A DNA stretch of 64,000 nt from Gammaproteobacteria bacterium LSUCC0112 (GTDB lineage Bacteria > Pseudomonadota > Gammaproteobacteria > Pseudomonadales > Pseudohongiellaceae): the NCBI GenBank assembly GCA_004535785.1, contig SPIB01000001.1, positions 1,535,883 through 1,599,882 on the forward strand. Direction: 5' to 3'. Within the stretch, counting starts at the first letter, position 1, and each line of letters begins with the position of its first letter. Positions 28,001 through 36,706 of this stretch are shown here, in pieces. The position numbers and the translations under genes are program-made. The notes below the pieces were generated by a model. It was not told the DNA's origin. It saw nothing but the letters and a program-made list of their open reading frames with translations, and did not search any database.

Positions 28001-31000
28001 GCTGATTATGTGTTTTCGCCGGATGACAATGGTCAGGTGGTACTCGGGTTCTACAGCACCACACCGGGTACTATTAACTTCAACGTGCAGGACGGGCTGA
28101 TTATTGAGAACGGATCGTTTGATCCCAATCTCATACTTGCCGGCTGTTTCCCGCAGATCTCCACCGGGCCGGTTTGTACCAATCCGGGAGGGCCGGGCAC
28201 GATCATCAATGGCACCAGCGTCTCGCTCGGTATTCCGGCCCGGCAGGACGTTGCCGCTTTACGTTCGCGCATGGTGTTAATGGCCACCATGCAAGTGGGT
28301 GTGTCAAGTGATGCCACCACAGCGACGTTTAATGGCAATGCCATGACGCGCGTGCATCGGCAATACAATGCAACGCCCCCCGGCGTCACCACAGAAATCT
28401 GGGCGATTCTCGACGCTCAATTGCCAGTGAGTGCGGGCAATTACACCGGCACATTCTCCGGGGGCGTCGGCTCGCCCTCAATATGCATGATTTCGGTTTC
28501 CGGTCTTGCGCAGGAAATTCCGACGATCAATGTTGGCGATCCGGAAAGTGGTCCCGTCAATGGTTCCAACAATTCCAATCCGGTGACATCAGGCCGGCAT
28601 AATGCATTGACCCGTGTCACGAGTAGTGAAAATAACTCCTTTGTGATCAGTGTAGTGACCAACGACCGTGCCACCAATGCCGACCTGACCACCTACTTTT
28701 TCCGCCCGCCGCAGCCCTTTACAACCTTAACTGGTCTCTGGGGTGGGCGCGCGCCGGCAGGCGCATCTCTGCCTCTGCGAGAAGACACGCTGCAGGCAAA
28801 TCCGATCAACGGTAAAACATCTGGTTCGACAGGCGTATTAAGTGCGGCTGGATTGTTGGAAGTTGTTGAGCCGTTTGAAGCGGTGGTGTCGCCTCCCAAC
28901 ATTAACGCGCATGCGTTGGCAACATTCAAACCCTTGGTGGCAGGTCCGCCCCAGGCTGAAAACTTTGTGCCGGTGACGCTGTATGAAACCTTTGCCGGTA
29001 ATATGAGTTATCGAGCCATTGGCGCATCTTTGCGCTCGTTGCCATCTCCCGCAAATCTCTCTGTCAACCCGGCTGAAGACTGCGCAATGTACGATTTCGC
29101 CACGGGGACAACGGCAACGCTCGATATTCCCGCCGGCGCTACCCTGACAGCGGCATACCTGTATTGGGCCGGCTCCGGTACTGCGGCGCAGGCGGATACC
29201 CAGATTACGTTTGGACCTGCCGCCCAGGCGGGGTCTCCGGTGGTTGCGGCGCAGGTATTTACGGCCACCGGTTTGACATCACTGGATCTGGACTTTTTTG
29301 GTGCCTACGCAGAAGTCACCAGTCTGATCACCAGTCTGAGTGGCGATTATCGCGTGAAGGACCTGACGGTTCAGAATGGTTCGCCTTGGACTGGTAACGG
29401 AACGTGTGCGGGTGGTTGGTCGTTGGTTGCCATTTACGAGCACCCGAACGAACAACTGCGTGTGGTTAACCTGTTCCATGGTTTCCAGCCGTTCCAGTAC
29501 GGCGCGTTTACCTTGACGCCGCGGAACTTCCGCATGGCTACCTACACGCCACAGTTCAATTTGCCGAATGGGCAGGTGACACACTTTACCATTGAGGGAG
29601 ATGAACAACTTTTTACGGGAGATGAATCCCTGCAAATTCAGTCTGCACCCGGGCAGAATACTTACACTGCGATACCTAACAGTTTTAATCCGTCCGGTTC
29701 TGAGTTCAACAGCACGATCACTGCACCCATTTATGCGTTGCGCACGTTGCCGGTGATAGGTGATGTGTTTGTGTTTGATCCGGTTCAGACGGATCCGCCG
29801 CTGCCCTATGCACTGACACCCCCGGGTATCAACGGGGATGGATACCAGATCTTCTATGAGAATCCAGGCTTTACGCCCTCCGGTAATCGTATCGGTGACA
29901 GTTGGGGTGTCGATATTGATACACATTACCTGAGCGATCAGTTGCTGCAACCATTTGCCATTGCGCCCAATGAGGCCGAGCGTATTACCACGCGTTACAG
30001 CAGCGGCCAAGACGCGGTGATTCTGATTTCTGAAGTGATCAGTGTGACCAACTATCCGTTGGCCGATATTGAAGTGTTTATCACGCAGTCTGGTACATTC
30101 AAAGTCGGCGGCACCGGCGCTTATCAGATTCAGGTTACCAACAATGGTAACGGTGCCACGTTGGGTGGTGGTGGCACCGCAACGGGTGAAATTGTTGTTG
30201 CCATGCGCCTGCCTGCCGGTATGACCTTTGCCAATTCAGGTTCAGTATCAGGTGGCGCTGACTGGTCGTGTACCGTATCACTGGGTACTGTGGATGTTAC
30301 GCCAGGAGCATTTACGTGTGTTTATATCGGATCTACACCTTTTAGCGCCCAGACCAACCTGCCGTTTATCAATGCGAACGCAGTAGTGGGGGGACCAACA
30401 TCGTTTCCCTTGCAAAGCAACACCACTAAAGCGTCGGTCCGCGTTCAGCACTCAGGTGGTGCCTGTGCGATGACCGCTACGGGTTTTATCCCTGACCCTG
30501 CTTTGTGTCAGCGTGCCCCGCAGTTTGATAACCGTAATGATCTGCAAGGTGGCACCATTGATATCAATAACCTGACGGATAAAACCACTAACAATAATAA
30601 CGTACACAGCATCAATACCACTGTGACTGGGCGCCTGACCAACCTGCGCATGCAAAAGGCGTTGGTAGGTAATTTGGAGGTGGGTTCGACCACTGCGCAA
30701 TACCTGCTGACAGTGACCAACCTTGGACCGGATGACACCAATCAGACAATCACAGTCACCGACACGCAACCCAGCGGGGTAACCTTCACCGCTGCAACCG
30801 GAACAGGGTGGGTGTGTGGCACCATCAGTCCCGTACTGAACTGTACTTTCGCCGGAACGTTGGCCAATAATGCCAGCACAGCCATTACCTTGACTGCGAC
30901 GGTAACAGGCGGTGCTGGATTCACGGTGACCAATACTGCTCAGGTGACTGGCGGCAACTTTAACTTTGATACGGTGCCGTCGAATAACGCCGCAACCACC

Positions 31001-34000
31001 ATCAATACCATTATTGGCGCGCCGGTCTCATCACAGGAGCGCTTCCTGTTGTCGGTGTCTGCCGCATCCGGTACGACGGCAATCGGCGGGATATCCGGCA
31101 TCGCCAATGATGATTTGTTTGTGTATGACCCGGCGACCGATGAAGCTTTTATGTTTTTTGATGACGTTGATAATAATGCTGGCCGCATAAACGAAATTGA
31201 TGCAGTTCACCTGTTGAGGAACGGGCATATTGTAATGTCTGCAGGAGCGACAAGCACAATCGGAAGTAACGACATTATTTTTCAGCCGGAAGATCTCGTG
31301 CGGTATGACCCGATTCTGGGTGTGGCATCATTGTTCCTTGACGGTTCTGCTACAATTTTTAATACACATACCGTTCAGAATATTACATCTGTGCATGTGC
31401 TGGATGACTGCAATCCCAACCTGCCTTTAGTGCCTGTTGAAAACGGCGTGCCCTCCTATAAAGATCAGTGCAGCATCCTGTTTTCAACTGCAAATGGTGG
31501 TTTCGCAGGAACCAACGGTCTGGAATTCACCAGCTCGGACATCGTCAAATACGATCGCATTACCGGATTGGCCTCCATCTATCTGGATGGCAGCACCAAC
31601 ACGGTGTTTGGTAATCAGTTGGTTGATATTGATGCGTTTTATCAACGCGTTAATTTAACCGATGATAATGCGGTGATTGCCAAGTACTTGCTGTCAGTCG
31701 ATGATACTGGAGACATTGTCATAGGCAACGGACTGACGACTCCAACAACCGGCACGATTTTTACCCGCGATGATGTCACCGAGTTAGATCTGGTTGGCAG
31801 CTTGACGCGCAACTTGTTTGTGGGCGACCAGGAGTTGGGAGTATTTGAGCCAACGGAAATTGCACGAAGTCTGGACGCACTGCATTTGATCGAAGACGGC
31901 TATTTTGGCCACTTCAGTATTGTGCAGGATCAGGGGGGAAACCTGTGCGAAGCGGGTGTGATCCGTATCACCAAGCACCGCGGTTTGTCACATGTCATCG
32001 ATACCACCTATACCGGCTCTGTCAGTATTGATATCACAGCATCTAACAACACCGGGACCGCGGTCTGGCAACTGCAGGATGGTGATGGCACGCTGGTTGA
32101 TCTTGGCGGCGGTGATGCCCGTTACACCTTTGTGCCGTCGGATGCCGGTGTTGTTATTCTGCGCCTTGCGTATGACGAGGTGTCGACGATTAACATCAAC
32201 GTCAGCAATGGTATAGCGCGCGAAACCCCCAGCGAGGACCCGACGTTCAATTACAATGCACTGCTGACACCGATCTACTACACGGACTTTTTTGATACGC
32301 AGTTGCTAAGCAATAGTGATGGCAACCTGAACTGGACGGCGAGCTGGGTCGAGATTGACGGGGCAACCGGGTTGTCGCCGGGAATCAGTGATGGCTTGAG
32401 CACGGGTAACGTGCAGGTCGTTTCCAACCGCTTGCGCATGCGTAACAACGCCAACTCGATTGCTCAAGGTATTGTGCCCACCATGTCCCGCGTTGTGAAT
32501 CTTGAAGAGGGCACGGGTTCAGGGCAAATTCCCTATGGTACTCAAGACGTGATCCTGCAGGTGAACGTCAGCCATACCGCTATCACACCGGCAGACTCCT
32601 TCCTGATTCAAGCACGTGGGTCGAACTCCAATTCCTGGGTAACGCTGGAAAATTTCAATGCGACGTTGCCGGATACCTCAAACAGTTCCGAATTAAAACA
32701 GTACAACCTCAGTGCGATTGGCCAGCCATTAACTAACACAGCTGAAATCCGCTTCCGGATGGCAGCCGGATTCGATTCGGACAACCGCTATTTCTATATT
32801 AATGATGTGTCGATAAGCACCAACACGGAAGTTTGTGGTTACAGCACCAGTTCAGATCTGGACCATTATGCCATTAACCACGCTGGCGCTGGCATCGCCT
32901 GTGTAGGTACGCCTGTCACTATTACCGCCCATGATGGCGCGCACAGTCCGGTGGATGCGGCCGGTGAAACCATCAACCTGTCGGTCAGTCAGGGCAAAGG
33001 TATCTGGTCTCGTGTACTGTCCGGCACCGGCACGTTGTCCGCACTGTCAATGCAGGCGAATACCGGCGCGGCAAGTTACACGTTCCCCCCCGGCGAGAGT
33101 CAGGTCACCTTATTGCTTAACTATCCTGTGGATACTGGCGAAACGGCCAGCGTTAACATCAATGTGTTGGGCACCGTCAGCCAAAAAGCCGAGATTGAAG
33201 ATCCCGTGTTGCAGATCGCCGATGCCGGTTTGCAGTTCTATAACGAAACCGACGGGACACCGAACTTTCCGATCCCTACGCAGATAGCTGGCAAACCGTC
33301 AAACCAGTTTGCGGGTGACAAGTTGCTGAGTATTAGAGCGGTGCGAAGTTCAGATTCTGACCCGCTTCAGTGTGTGCCGCTGTTTGATGAGAATCGCACG
33401 CTGAACATTGAATTTGCGGCCGAGTGCAAAGATCCGGGCAGCTGCGCAGCCAATCTTGATCCACAGGATCCGGAAGTATTCACCGTTAATAACAACCCGA
33501 TTGTGTTGCGAGACAATAACAGTGTTGATGGCGCAACGCTGCCATACACCACGATCCCGTTAACCTTTGATGTACCCCAGCCCGGCGATGCTCCGCGCGC
33601 GAACATTGTGCTGAATTACACGGACGTCGGCCTGATGCAGTTACATACCCGCTTTAATATTCCGTTTGGTTATTTTGGGAGCGGATCACTGGATGATCCA
33701 CAATCTCCCCCTGCTACGGCGTTTGTTGGCGGCGGTTTCTCCAACGAGTACATGACCGGTGCCAGTAACGAGTTTGTGGTCAGACCGTTTGGTTTTGTGG
33801 TGGATTTCCAGGGCGCTAACGGTCTCGATCGGGCAGCAGGTTTGCCAGCGCTGAATTACCCGAATCGCGCAGTGGGTGGTGCAACTGCAAACTCGTGTGC
33901 GAGTATTTACGATGACAATCCTAATGATAATGTCACGGCCTGTGGTGAAGCCGGTGAGTCGGACACGGTGTTTGTGTACGCTGGCGAAGGTTTCACCACG

Positions 34001-35488
34001 ATTGTTGCTGCCGTGGGCTGGCAAGCCGTGGATGATCAGAATAATGACGGGCAGCCCGATTACATTGTGGATGGTGGTAATGCCTTGATACGCTCAGCCG
34101 CAAATTTGCATGACAACCGCGTCGCACCGAACTTCTTTAACGATAGCGCGGGTGTTGATGGCGATTATCGTGTGGATATCAACGTTATCTATAACGAGGC
34201 TGAGTCGCAGGGCGGTATCCGCGCTGCAGACCAGTTATTGAGCAATCAGTTCACAAAATCAGCTTTCCTGAGTTCAGGTTATGGATCGCGTGTGATGGAG
34301 TACCGCGAAGTCGGCGTTATCGATTTGCGAGCTGAGCTGGTGAACAATCTGGCCGGTGGTGGTCGTCCGGCATTGGGTGCCCCCATCGATTACACGCGAA
34401 CATTGCTTGGGCAATCCGTTGATACGGTTGATACCTTGACACAAGGACGGGTTCTGCATGTCGGGCGCTTCTACCCGGAGCGGTTTGATGCCTCCCTGCC
34501 ATCGTTGACGCCGCGGGCTGATCTGTTGAGTTGCACCAATTCCAGTTTCACATACATGGATGAGCCTTTTGCGCTTGGACTCAGATTAAACGCGATGAGC
34601 GCGGACAACACGGCAACGCTGAATTACCGTGGCGCGTTTGCACGATTGGGCACGTATTCGCAGCTGGGTCTGACTGGCGCGATAACAGATGGCAATGATC
34701 TGCAACGCGAGGATCGACTATCAAATGTCAATTTCGCCAATGGCAGTCCTGCGACGTTCCTGTCGTCGTGGTCATCAGGACAGATTGATCTGAGCGGTCA
34801 GGTCAAGTTTGTCCGTCAGCAACCCTCGGCTGCCCCGGATGGGCCGTTTGAGAATGTCACCATTGCTACCTTGCCCAACGACAGTGACTTCGTGACCATT
34901 GGCAGCGGGCAGCGCACAACTACCATTCTGGATGGCCAGACCAGCGCTAACTATTACAGCATTAATAATCTGCATGATTTCCGTTACGGACGGGTGTTAA
35001 TCAATAATGCTTTTGGTTCTGAGTTGGAAGACTTGGTGGTTACCTTGAGAGCGGAGTACTTTGACGGGGAACGCTTTGTTACCAATACTGAGGATTCCTG
35101 TACGATTTTGAGTTCCAGCGCGTTGACGTTTGTGACATCGCCGATAACAACGTTCACGGGTACACTCAGCACCAGCCCAACGCTGGATATTGATGATAAT
35201 GATACTTCTGTGTTTTTAGAGGGCCAAATTCAGGGTGTACAAAGTCAGACACCTACCGATGCGCCTTTTGTGGTGATTGCGCCGGGTGAAGGTTTCACAG
35301 GAACGGTAGATATTGAACTTGATCTGAATAATACTCCGGGCCTGATTCTACCTTGGTTACAGTTTAAATGGCCGCACGATGATCAGGACTACTACGAAAA
35401 CCCACGTGCAACGCTGGAGTTCGGCCAGTTCCGCAGTCATGACCGGGTGATCAACTGGCAGGAAATCTATAACAGCGCGACACCTTGA
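25004..35488 (+). CDS. mshQ: Giant MshQ-type extracellular protein (3494 residues)
   Basis: Signal peptide at 1-44 (cleavage after VVA). The modules then read as follows. A glycine-rich domain spans about 65-330, opening with TFTGNGTFVAPPGVTALEVL and closing with GIVVIRYLP. Ig-like domains span about 340-560. Four Cys-to-Cys Ig-like modules occupy 562-1047. A region to about 1330 precedes a domain with AAYLYWAGSG (about 1340-1680). Two DUF11-like modules lie near 1685-1810 and 1880-2005, and four propeller-like repeats at about 2012-2296. A further Ig-like unit, a jelly-roll-like region (about 2420-2610) and a last Ig-like unit lead to a C-terminal MshQ/DUF6701-type core (about 2730-3494, starting LQIADAGLQFYNE). 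MshQ is a non-pilin MSHA protein; known ones are far shorter. Inference: a pilus-linked or surface adhesin. Confidence 0.88.
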   Translation: MIGSARTRINGCLYQNVRRGIETVLRRAAAVCLVWLLSVTMVVAQTPLPGPVQLRGTGGTVTTSGNYVVHTFTGNGTFVAPPGVTALEVLVVGGGGGGGAGGTIGAGGGGAGGAAILRDVANPLTITQGVSITVNVGGGGGGGANGAAGGSGTASSLVIGGSPVLTANGGGGGGGGASVNGVTGANGGGAAAGEQNGNAVGTVGQPNNLNGFNGFAGGAANGAGGGNEASRAGGGGGGATQAGLAGTTGAGGQGGNGLATDIRGTTATYAAGGGGGAVAGGLPGASGAGAGNGGATPGGAATANTGSGGGGARSASGGAGGSGIVVIRYLPANLTVTQQPSAFMQSGVVFDVPAQVRVLSNANLQVNPSTGISGVQVTATLATGPGLGTGILANNVVTTDSNGFATFTNLTLTAALGNYSLVFTVAGDSNNFVVSQVIELRAPSAFFWAIDHPLAYPLCVASVPITFTIQDQYGNIDTDYTGTVRVTSSVAAGSYTVAVGNGTPTVISPGVIDYPIQASDNGTFTLNYTTTAGATRTFNATSGGNAIQRDPDYALTMQVGDCSFRIQHDGTAGTCAAEPITVRVVDLLGNNVVDYAGTMTLTGSRTTNPSPGPAGSWSNIFGGLGTFSNNGTGVATYTFSPGGSGDEGEVSLGYSATTAGTYTFTVSAGNVSTTSFNSGNLALGACKFRVSYPDGSANGVCVPARVAIEVLDNNDNLVLGFNGLVTISTQGNTRGNWGKTDISDPEYALGTLTPGAPNTGNATYTFDPADGGRIRLNFSIDVTGSINFNLSATGVSNPSGGNDPSITFSACQFRITHSGSSDVCSIEQVTIALFNGANPVTNYTGTINLSTTTGFGSWAESSSSQGVLIDPVDGDGNATYEFVLADAGSVVLDFRHSANTGLVNINVSDGVSLDARNSGNQYDLNISIGLCTVRINHEVNSNACSITDVTFAVYDSNNALAQDYLGTLRVSNSSGRGDWLEDATANGVISAPSGADVGIADYVFSPDDNGQVVLGFYSTTPGTINFNVQDGLIIENGSFDPNLILAGCFPQISTGPVCTNPGGPGTIINGTSVSLGIPARQDVAALRSRMVLMATMQVGVSSDATTATFNGNAMTRVHRQYNATPPGVTTEIWAILDAQLPVSAGNYTGTFSGGVGSPSICMISVSGLAQEIPTINVGDPESGPVNGSNNSNPVTSGRHNALTRVTSSENNSFVISVVTNDRATNADLTTYFFRPPQPFTTLTGLWGGRAPAGASLPLREDTLQANPINGKTSGSTGVLSAAGLLEVVEPFEAVVSPPNINAHALATFKPLVAGPPQAENFVPVTLYETFAGNMSYRAIGASLRSLPSPANLSVNPAEDCAMYDFATGTTATLDIPAGATLTAAYLYWAGSGTAAQADTQITFGPAAQAGSPVVAAQVFTATGLTSLDLDFFGAYAEVTSLITSLSGDYRVKDLTVQNGSPWTGNGTCAGGWSLVAIYEHPNEQLRVVNLFHGFQPFQYGAFTLTPRNFRMATYTPQFNLPNGQVTHFTIEGDEQLFTGDESLQIQSAPGQNTYTAIPNSFNPSGSEFNSTITAPIYALRTLPVIGDVFVFDPVQTDPPLPYALTPPGINGDGYQIFYENPGFTPSGNRIGDSWGVDIDTHYLSDQLLQPFAIAPNEAERITTRYSSGQDAVILISEVISVTNYPLADIEVFITQSGTFKVGGTGAYQIQVTNNGNGATLGGGGTATGEIVVAMRLPAGMTFANSGSVSGGADWSCTVSLGTVDVTPGAFTCVYIGSTPFSAQTNLPFINANAVVGGPTSFPLQSNTTKASVRVQHSGGACAMTATGFIPDPALCQRAPQFDNRNDLQGGTIDINNLTDKTTNNNNVHSINTTVTGRLTNLRMQKALVGNLEVGSTTAQYLLTVTNLGPDDTNQTITVTDTQPSGVTFTAATGTGWVCGTISPVLNCTFAGTLANNASTAITLTATVTGGAGFTVTNTAQVTGGNFNFDTVPSNNAATTINTIIGAPVSSQERFLLSVSAASGTTAIGGISGIANDDLFVYDPATDEAFMFFDDVDNNAGRINEIDAVHLLRNGHIVMSAGATSTIGSNDIIFQPEDLVRYDPILGVASLFLDGSATIFNTHTVQNITSVHVLDDCNPNLPLVPVENGVPSYKDQCSILFSTANGGFAGTNGLEFTSSDIVKYDRITGLASIYLDGSTNTVFGNQLVDIDAFYQRVNLTDDNAVIAKYLLSVDDTGDIVIGNGLTTPTTGTIFTRDDVTELDLVGSLTRNLFVGDQELGVFEPTEIARSLDALHLIEDGYFGHFSIVQDQGGNLCEAGVIRITKHRGLSHVIDTTYTGSVSIDITASNNTGTAVWQLQDGDGTLVDLGGGDARYTFVPSDAGVVILRLAYDEVSTININVSNGIARETPSEDPTFNYNALLTPIYYTDFFDTQLLSNSDGNLNWTASWVEIDGATGLSPGISDGLSTGNVQVVSNRLRMRNNANSIAQGIVPTMSRVVNLEEGTGSGQIPYGTQDVILQVNVSHTAITPADSFLIQARGSNSNSWVTLENFNATLPDTSNSSELKQYNLSAIGQPLTNTAEIRFRMAAGFDSDNRYFYINDVSISTNTEVCGYSTSSDLDHYAINHAGAGIACVGTPVTITAHDGAHSPVDAAGETINLSVSQGKGIWSRVLSGTGTLSALSMQANTGAASYTFPPGESQVTLLLNYPVDTGETASVNINVLGTVSQKAEIEDPVLQIADAGLQFYNETDGTPNFPIPTQIAGKPSNQFAGDKLLSIRAVRSSDSDPLQCVPLFDENRTLNIEFAAECKDPGSCAANLDPQDPEVFTVNNNPIVLRDNNSVDGATLPYTTIPLTFDVPQPGDAPRANIVLNYTDVGLMQLHTRFNIPFGYFGSGSLDDPQSPPATAFVGGGFSNEYMTGASNEFVVRPFGFVVDFQGANGLDRAAGLPALNYPNRAVGGATANSCASIYDDNPNDNVTACGEAGESDTVFVYAGEGFTTIVAAVGWQAVDDQNNDGQPDYIVDGGNALIRSAANLHDNRVAPNFFNDSAGVDGDYRVDINVIYNEAESQGGIRAADQLLSNQFTKSAFLSSGYGSRVMEYREVGVIDLRAELVNNLAGGGRPALGAPIDYTRTLLGQSVDTVDTLTQGRVLHVGRFYPERFDASLPSLTPRADLLSCTNSSFTYMDEPFALGLRLNAMSADNTATLNYRGAFARLGTYSQLGLTGAITDGNDLQREDRLSNVNFANGSPATFLSSWSSGQIDLSGQVKFVRQQPSAAPDGPFENVTIATLPNDSDFVTIGSGQRTTTILDGQTSANYYSINNLHDFRYGRVLINNAFGSELEDLVVTLRAEYFDGERFVTNTEDSCTILSSSALTFVTSPITTFTGTLSTSPTLDIDDNDTSVFLEGQIQGVQSQTPTDAPFVVIAPGEGFTGTVDIELDLNNTPGLILPWLQFKWPHDDQDYYENPRATLEFGQFRSHDRVINWQEIYNSATP
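25255..25978 (+). repeat. Glycine-rich coding tract in mshQ
   Basis: About 240 codons dominated by GGT/GGC. They encode runs of 4-7 glycines alternating with short Ala/Asn/Ser/Thr-containing segments, bracketed by beta-strand-like sequences. It matches the layout of known Gly-rich extracellular domains. Long - strand frames seen across it (Pro-rich and Thr-rich) are by-products of the composition. Confidence 0.85.
26687..28144 (+). repeat. Four tandem Cys-bracketed Ig-like modules in mshQ
   Basis: Units start at Cys codons 26687, 27059, 27434 and 27794 and end before Cys 28145, giving 124, 125, 120 and 117 residues. Each starts C-x-[FV]-R-[IV], has a second Cys 12-14 residues on, a Y-x-G-T-type or F-x-G-L strand, a G-x-W-like turn, A-x-Y-x-F and a final strand pair. 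A related unit without the leading Cys precedes them (from about 26339), and two more occur at about 31946-32260 and 32836-33180. Confidence 0.8.
31037..31890 (+). repeat. Four propeller-like repeats in mshQ
   Basis: Four related segments of about 60-85 residues. They begin FLLSV, IVMSA, ILFST and YLLSV, followed by an acidic motif (DDLFVYD, EDLVRYD, SDIVKYD, DDVTELD). Then come a strand such as ASLFLDGS or ASIYLDGS and an [IV]-x-[AS]-x-H/F segment. The periodic pattern suggests beta-propeller-like or stacked-sheet packing; this is read by eye. Confidence 0.65.
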
Positions 35489-35589
35489 TTCAAAACAGCT
35501 GTCTGCGGCCTTCGCGCGCTTGAAATCCTGATCGGGTATCACCAATATTGATCCTGATGTGTTTGTGTGAAATCTGATCAGGAGCTGTT

Positions 35590-36702
35590 ATGTCCGCAAC
35601 CATGACGCGTAGTTTTTCGCTTTTACTTACCAACGCTCTGGCCGTGATGGCGACGATATTGCTCTCGTTGTCAGTGGTATTGCCGGTGCACGCTCAGATG
35701 CCGGATTACCGCAGCTTCAGCACCAATGATGAAGCCAACAACATCGAAGTATTCAAACGCGCCAGCCCATCCGTGGTGTACATCACCAACTCCCGGTTGG
35801 TACGGCAATCTTTCTTTAATCTGAACCCACAGGAAGTACCACAAGGCACCGGATCCGGTTTTGTCTGGGATGATAATGGTTACATCGTCACCAATTTCCA
35901 CGTGATCCAGAACGCCTCGCGTGTGACAGTGACACTTCAGGACGGGAGCGCCTGGGATGCTACATTGGTCGGTGTTGAGCCTGACAAAGATCTGGCCGTG
36001 TTGCAGATAGAAGCGCCACCAGCGCAACTCAGTCCGCTGGAGTTGGGTGACTCGTCGCTGTTGGAAGTCGGTCGTAAAGTGATTGCCATCGGTAATCCCT
36101 TTGGTTTGGATACTACCTTGACAGTGGGCGTGGTCAGCGCGTTGGGCCGGGAGATCAACTCGGTGACGCGCCGTCAGATACGGGATGTCATTCAGACCGA
36201 TGCAGCCATTAATCCCGGTAATTCCGGCGGGCCCTTGCTGAATTCTCTGGGACAACTGGTGGGAGTCAATACTGCAATTTATAGCCCCAGTGGTGCAAGT
36301 TCCGGCATCGGGTTTGCCATTCCGGTGAATACCGTCAAAAAGATTGTGCCGGAACTGATTCAATACGGGCAAGTGCAAACGCCGACCTTGGGTATCAGTT
36401 TGTTCCCGCCACAGTACGCAGATTATTATCGACAGCGTTGGGGCATTAACGGCGTGATAGTACTCGATGTGATTGAGGGTGCCAGTCCGGAGATTGAGGG
36501 CATGCGCGGGCTGACCGAGACCAATCGTGGCATTATTCTGGGTGATGTGATTGTGGAGATTGATGGCACTGCGGTGTCCAACGAAGACGATCTGTTGAAC
36601 GTATTGGAGAATAAAGAGGCTGGCGATGTGGTTGATGTGTTAACCCAGCGCGATAACACCCAACGGCGTTACCGCATTGAGTTGCAAGCCACTCGCCGCT
36701 GA
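35590..36702 (+). CDS. Periplasmic HtrA-family serine protease with one PDZ domain
   Basis: 370 residues. The N-terminal hydrophobic stretch ends in PVHA/QMP, a plausible signal peptidase I site, so a soluble periplasmic enzyme is favoured over a DegS-type anchor. The trypsin-like core has the triad His104 (NFHVI), Asp134 (PDKDLAVL) and Ser212 (NPGNSGGP). A single PDZ domain follows (about 260-365); its LGDVIVEIDGTAVSNEDDL resembles the PDZ of plant Deg1-type proteases more than DegP/DegS. It stands 101 nt after mshQ on the same strand. A quality-control role for secreted proteins, including MshQ, is inference. Confidence 0.9.
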   Translation: MSATMTRSFSLLLTNALAVMATILLSLSVVLPVHAQMPDYRSFSTNDEANNIEVFKRASPSVVYITNSRLVRQSFFNLNPQEVPQGTGSGFVWDDNGYIVTNFHVIQNASRVTVTLQDGSAWDATLVGVEPDKDLAVLQIEAPPAQLSPLELGDSSLLEVGRKVIAIGNPFGLDTTLTVGVVSALGREINSVTRRQIRDVIQTDAAINPGNSGGPLLNSLGQLVGVNTAIYSPSGASSGIGFAIPVNTVKKIVPELIQYGQVQTPTLGISLFPPQYADYYRQRWGINGVIVLDVIEGASPEIEGMRGLTETNRGIILGDVIVEIDGTAVSNEDDLLNVLENKEAGDVVDVLTQRDNTQRRYRIELQATRR

Positions 36703-36706
36703 TACT

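Noticed and set aside
29279-30010. 243-codon - strand frame within mshQ
   Set aside because: Shadow of the mshQ frame; no recognisable domain and no plausible start signal.
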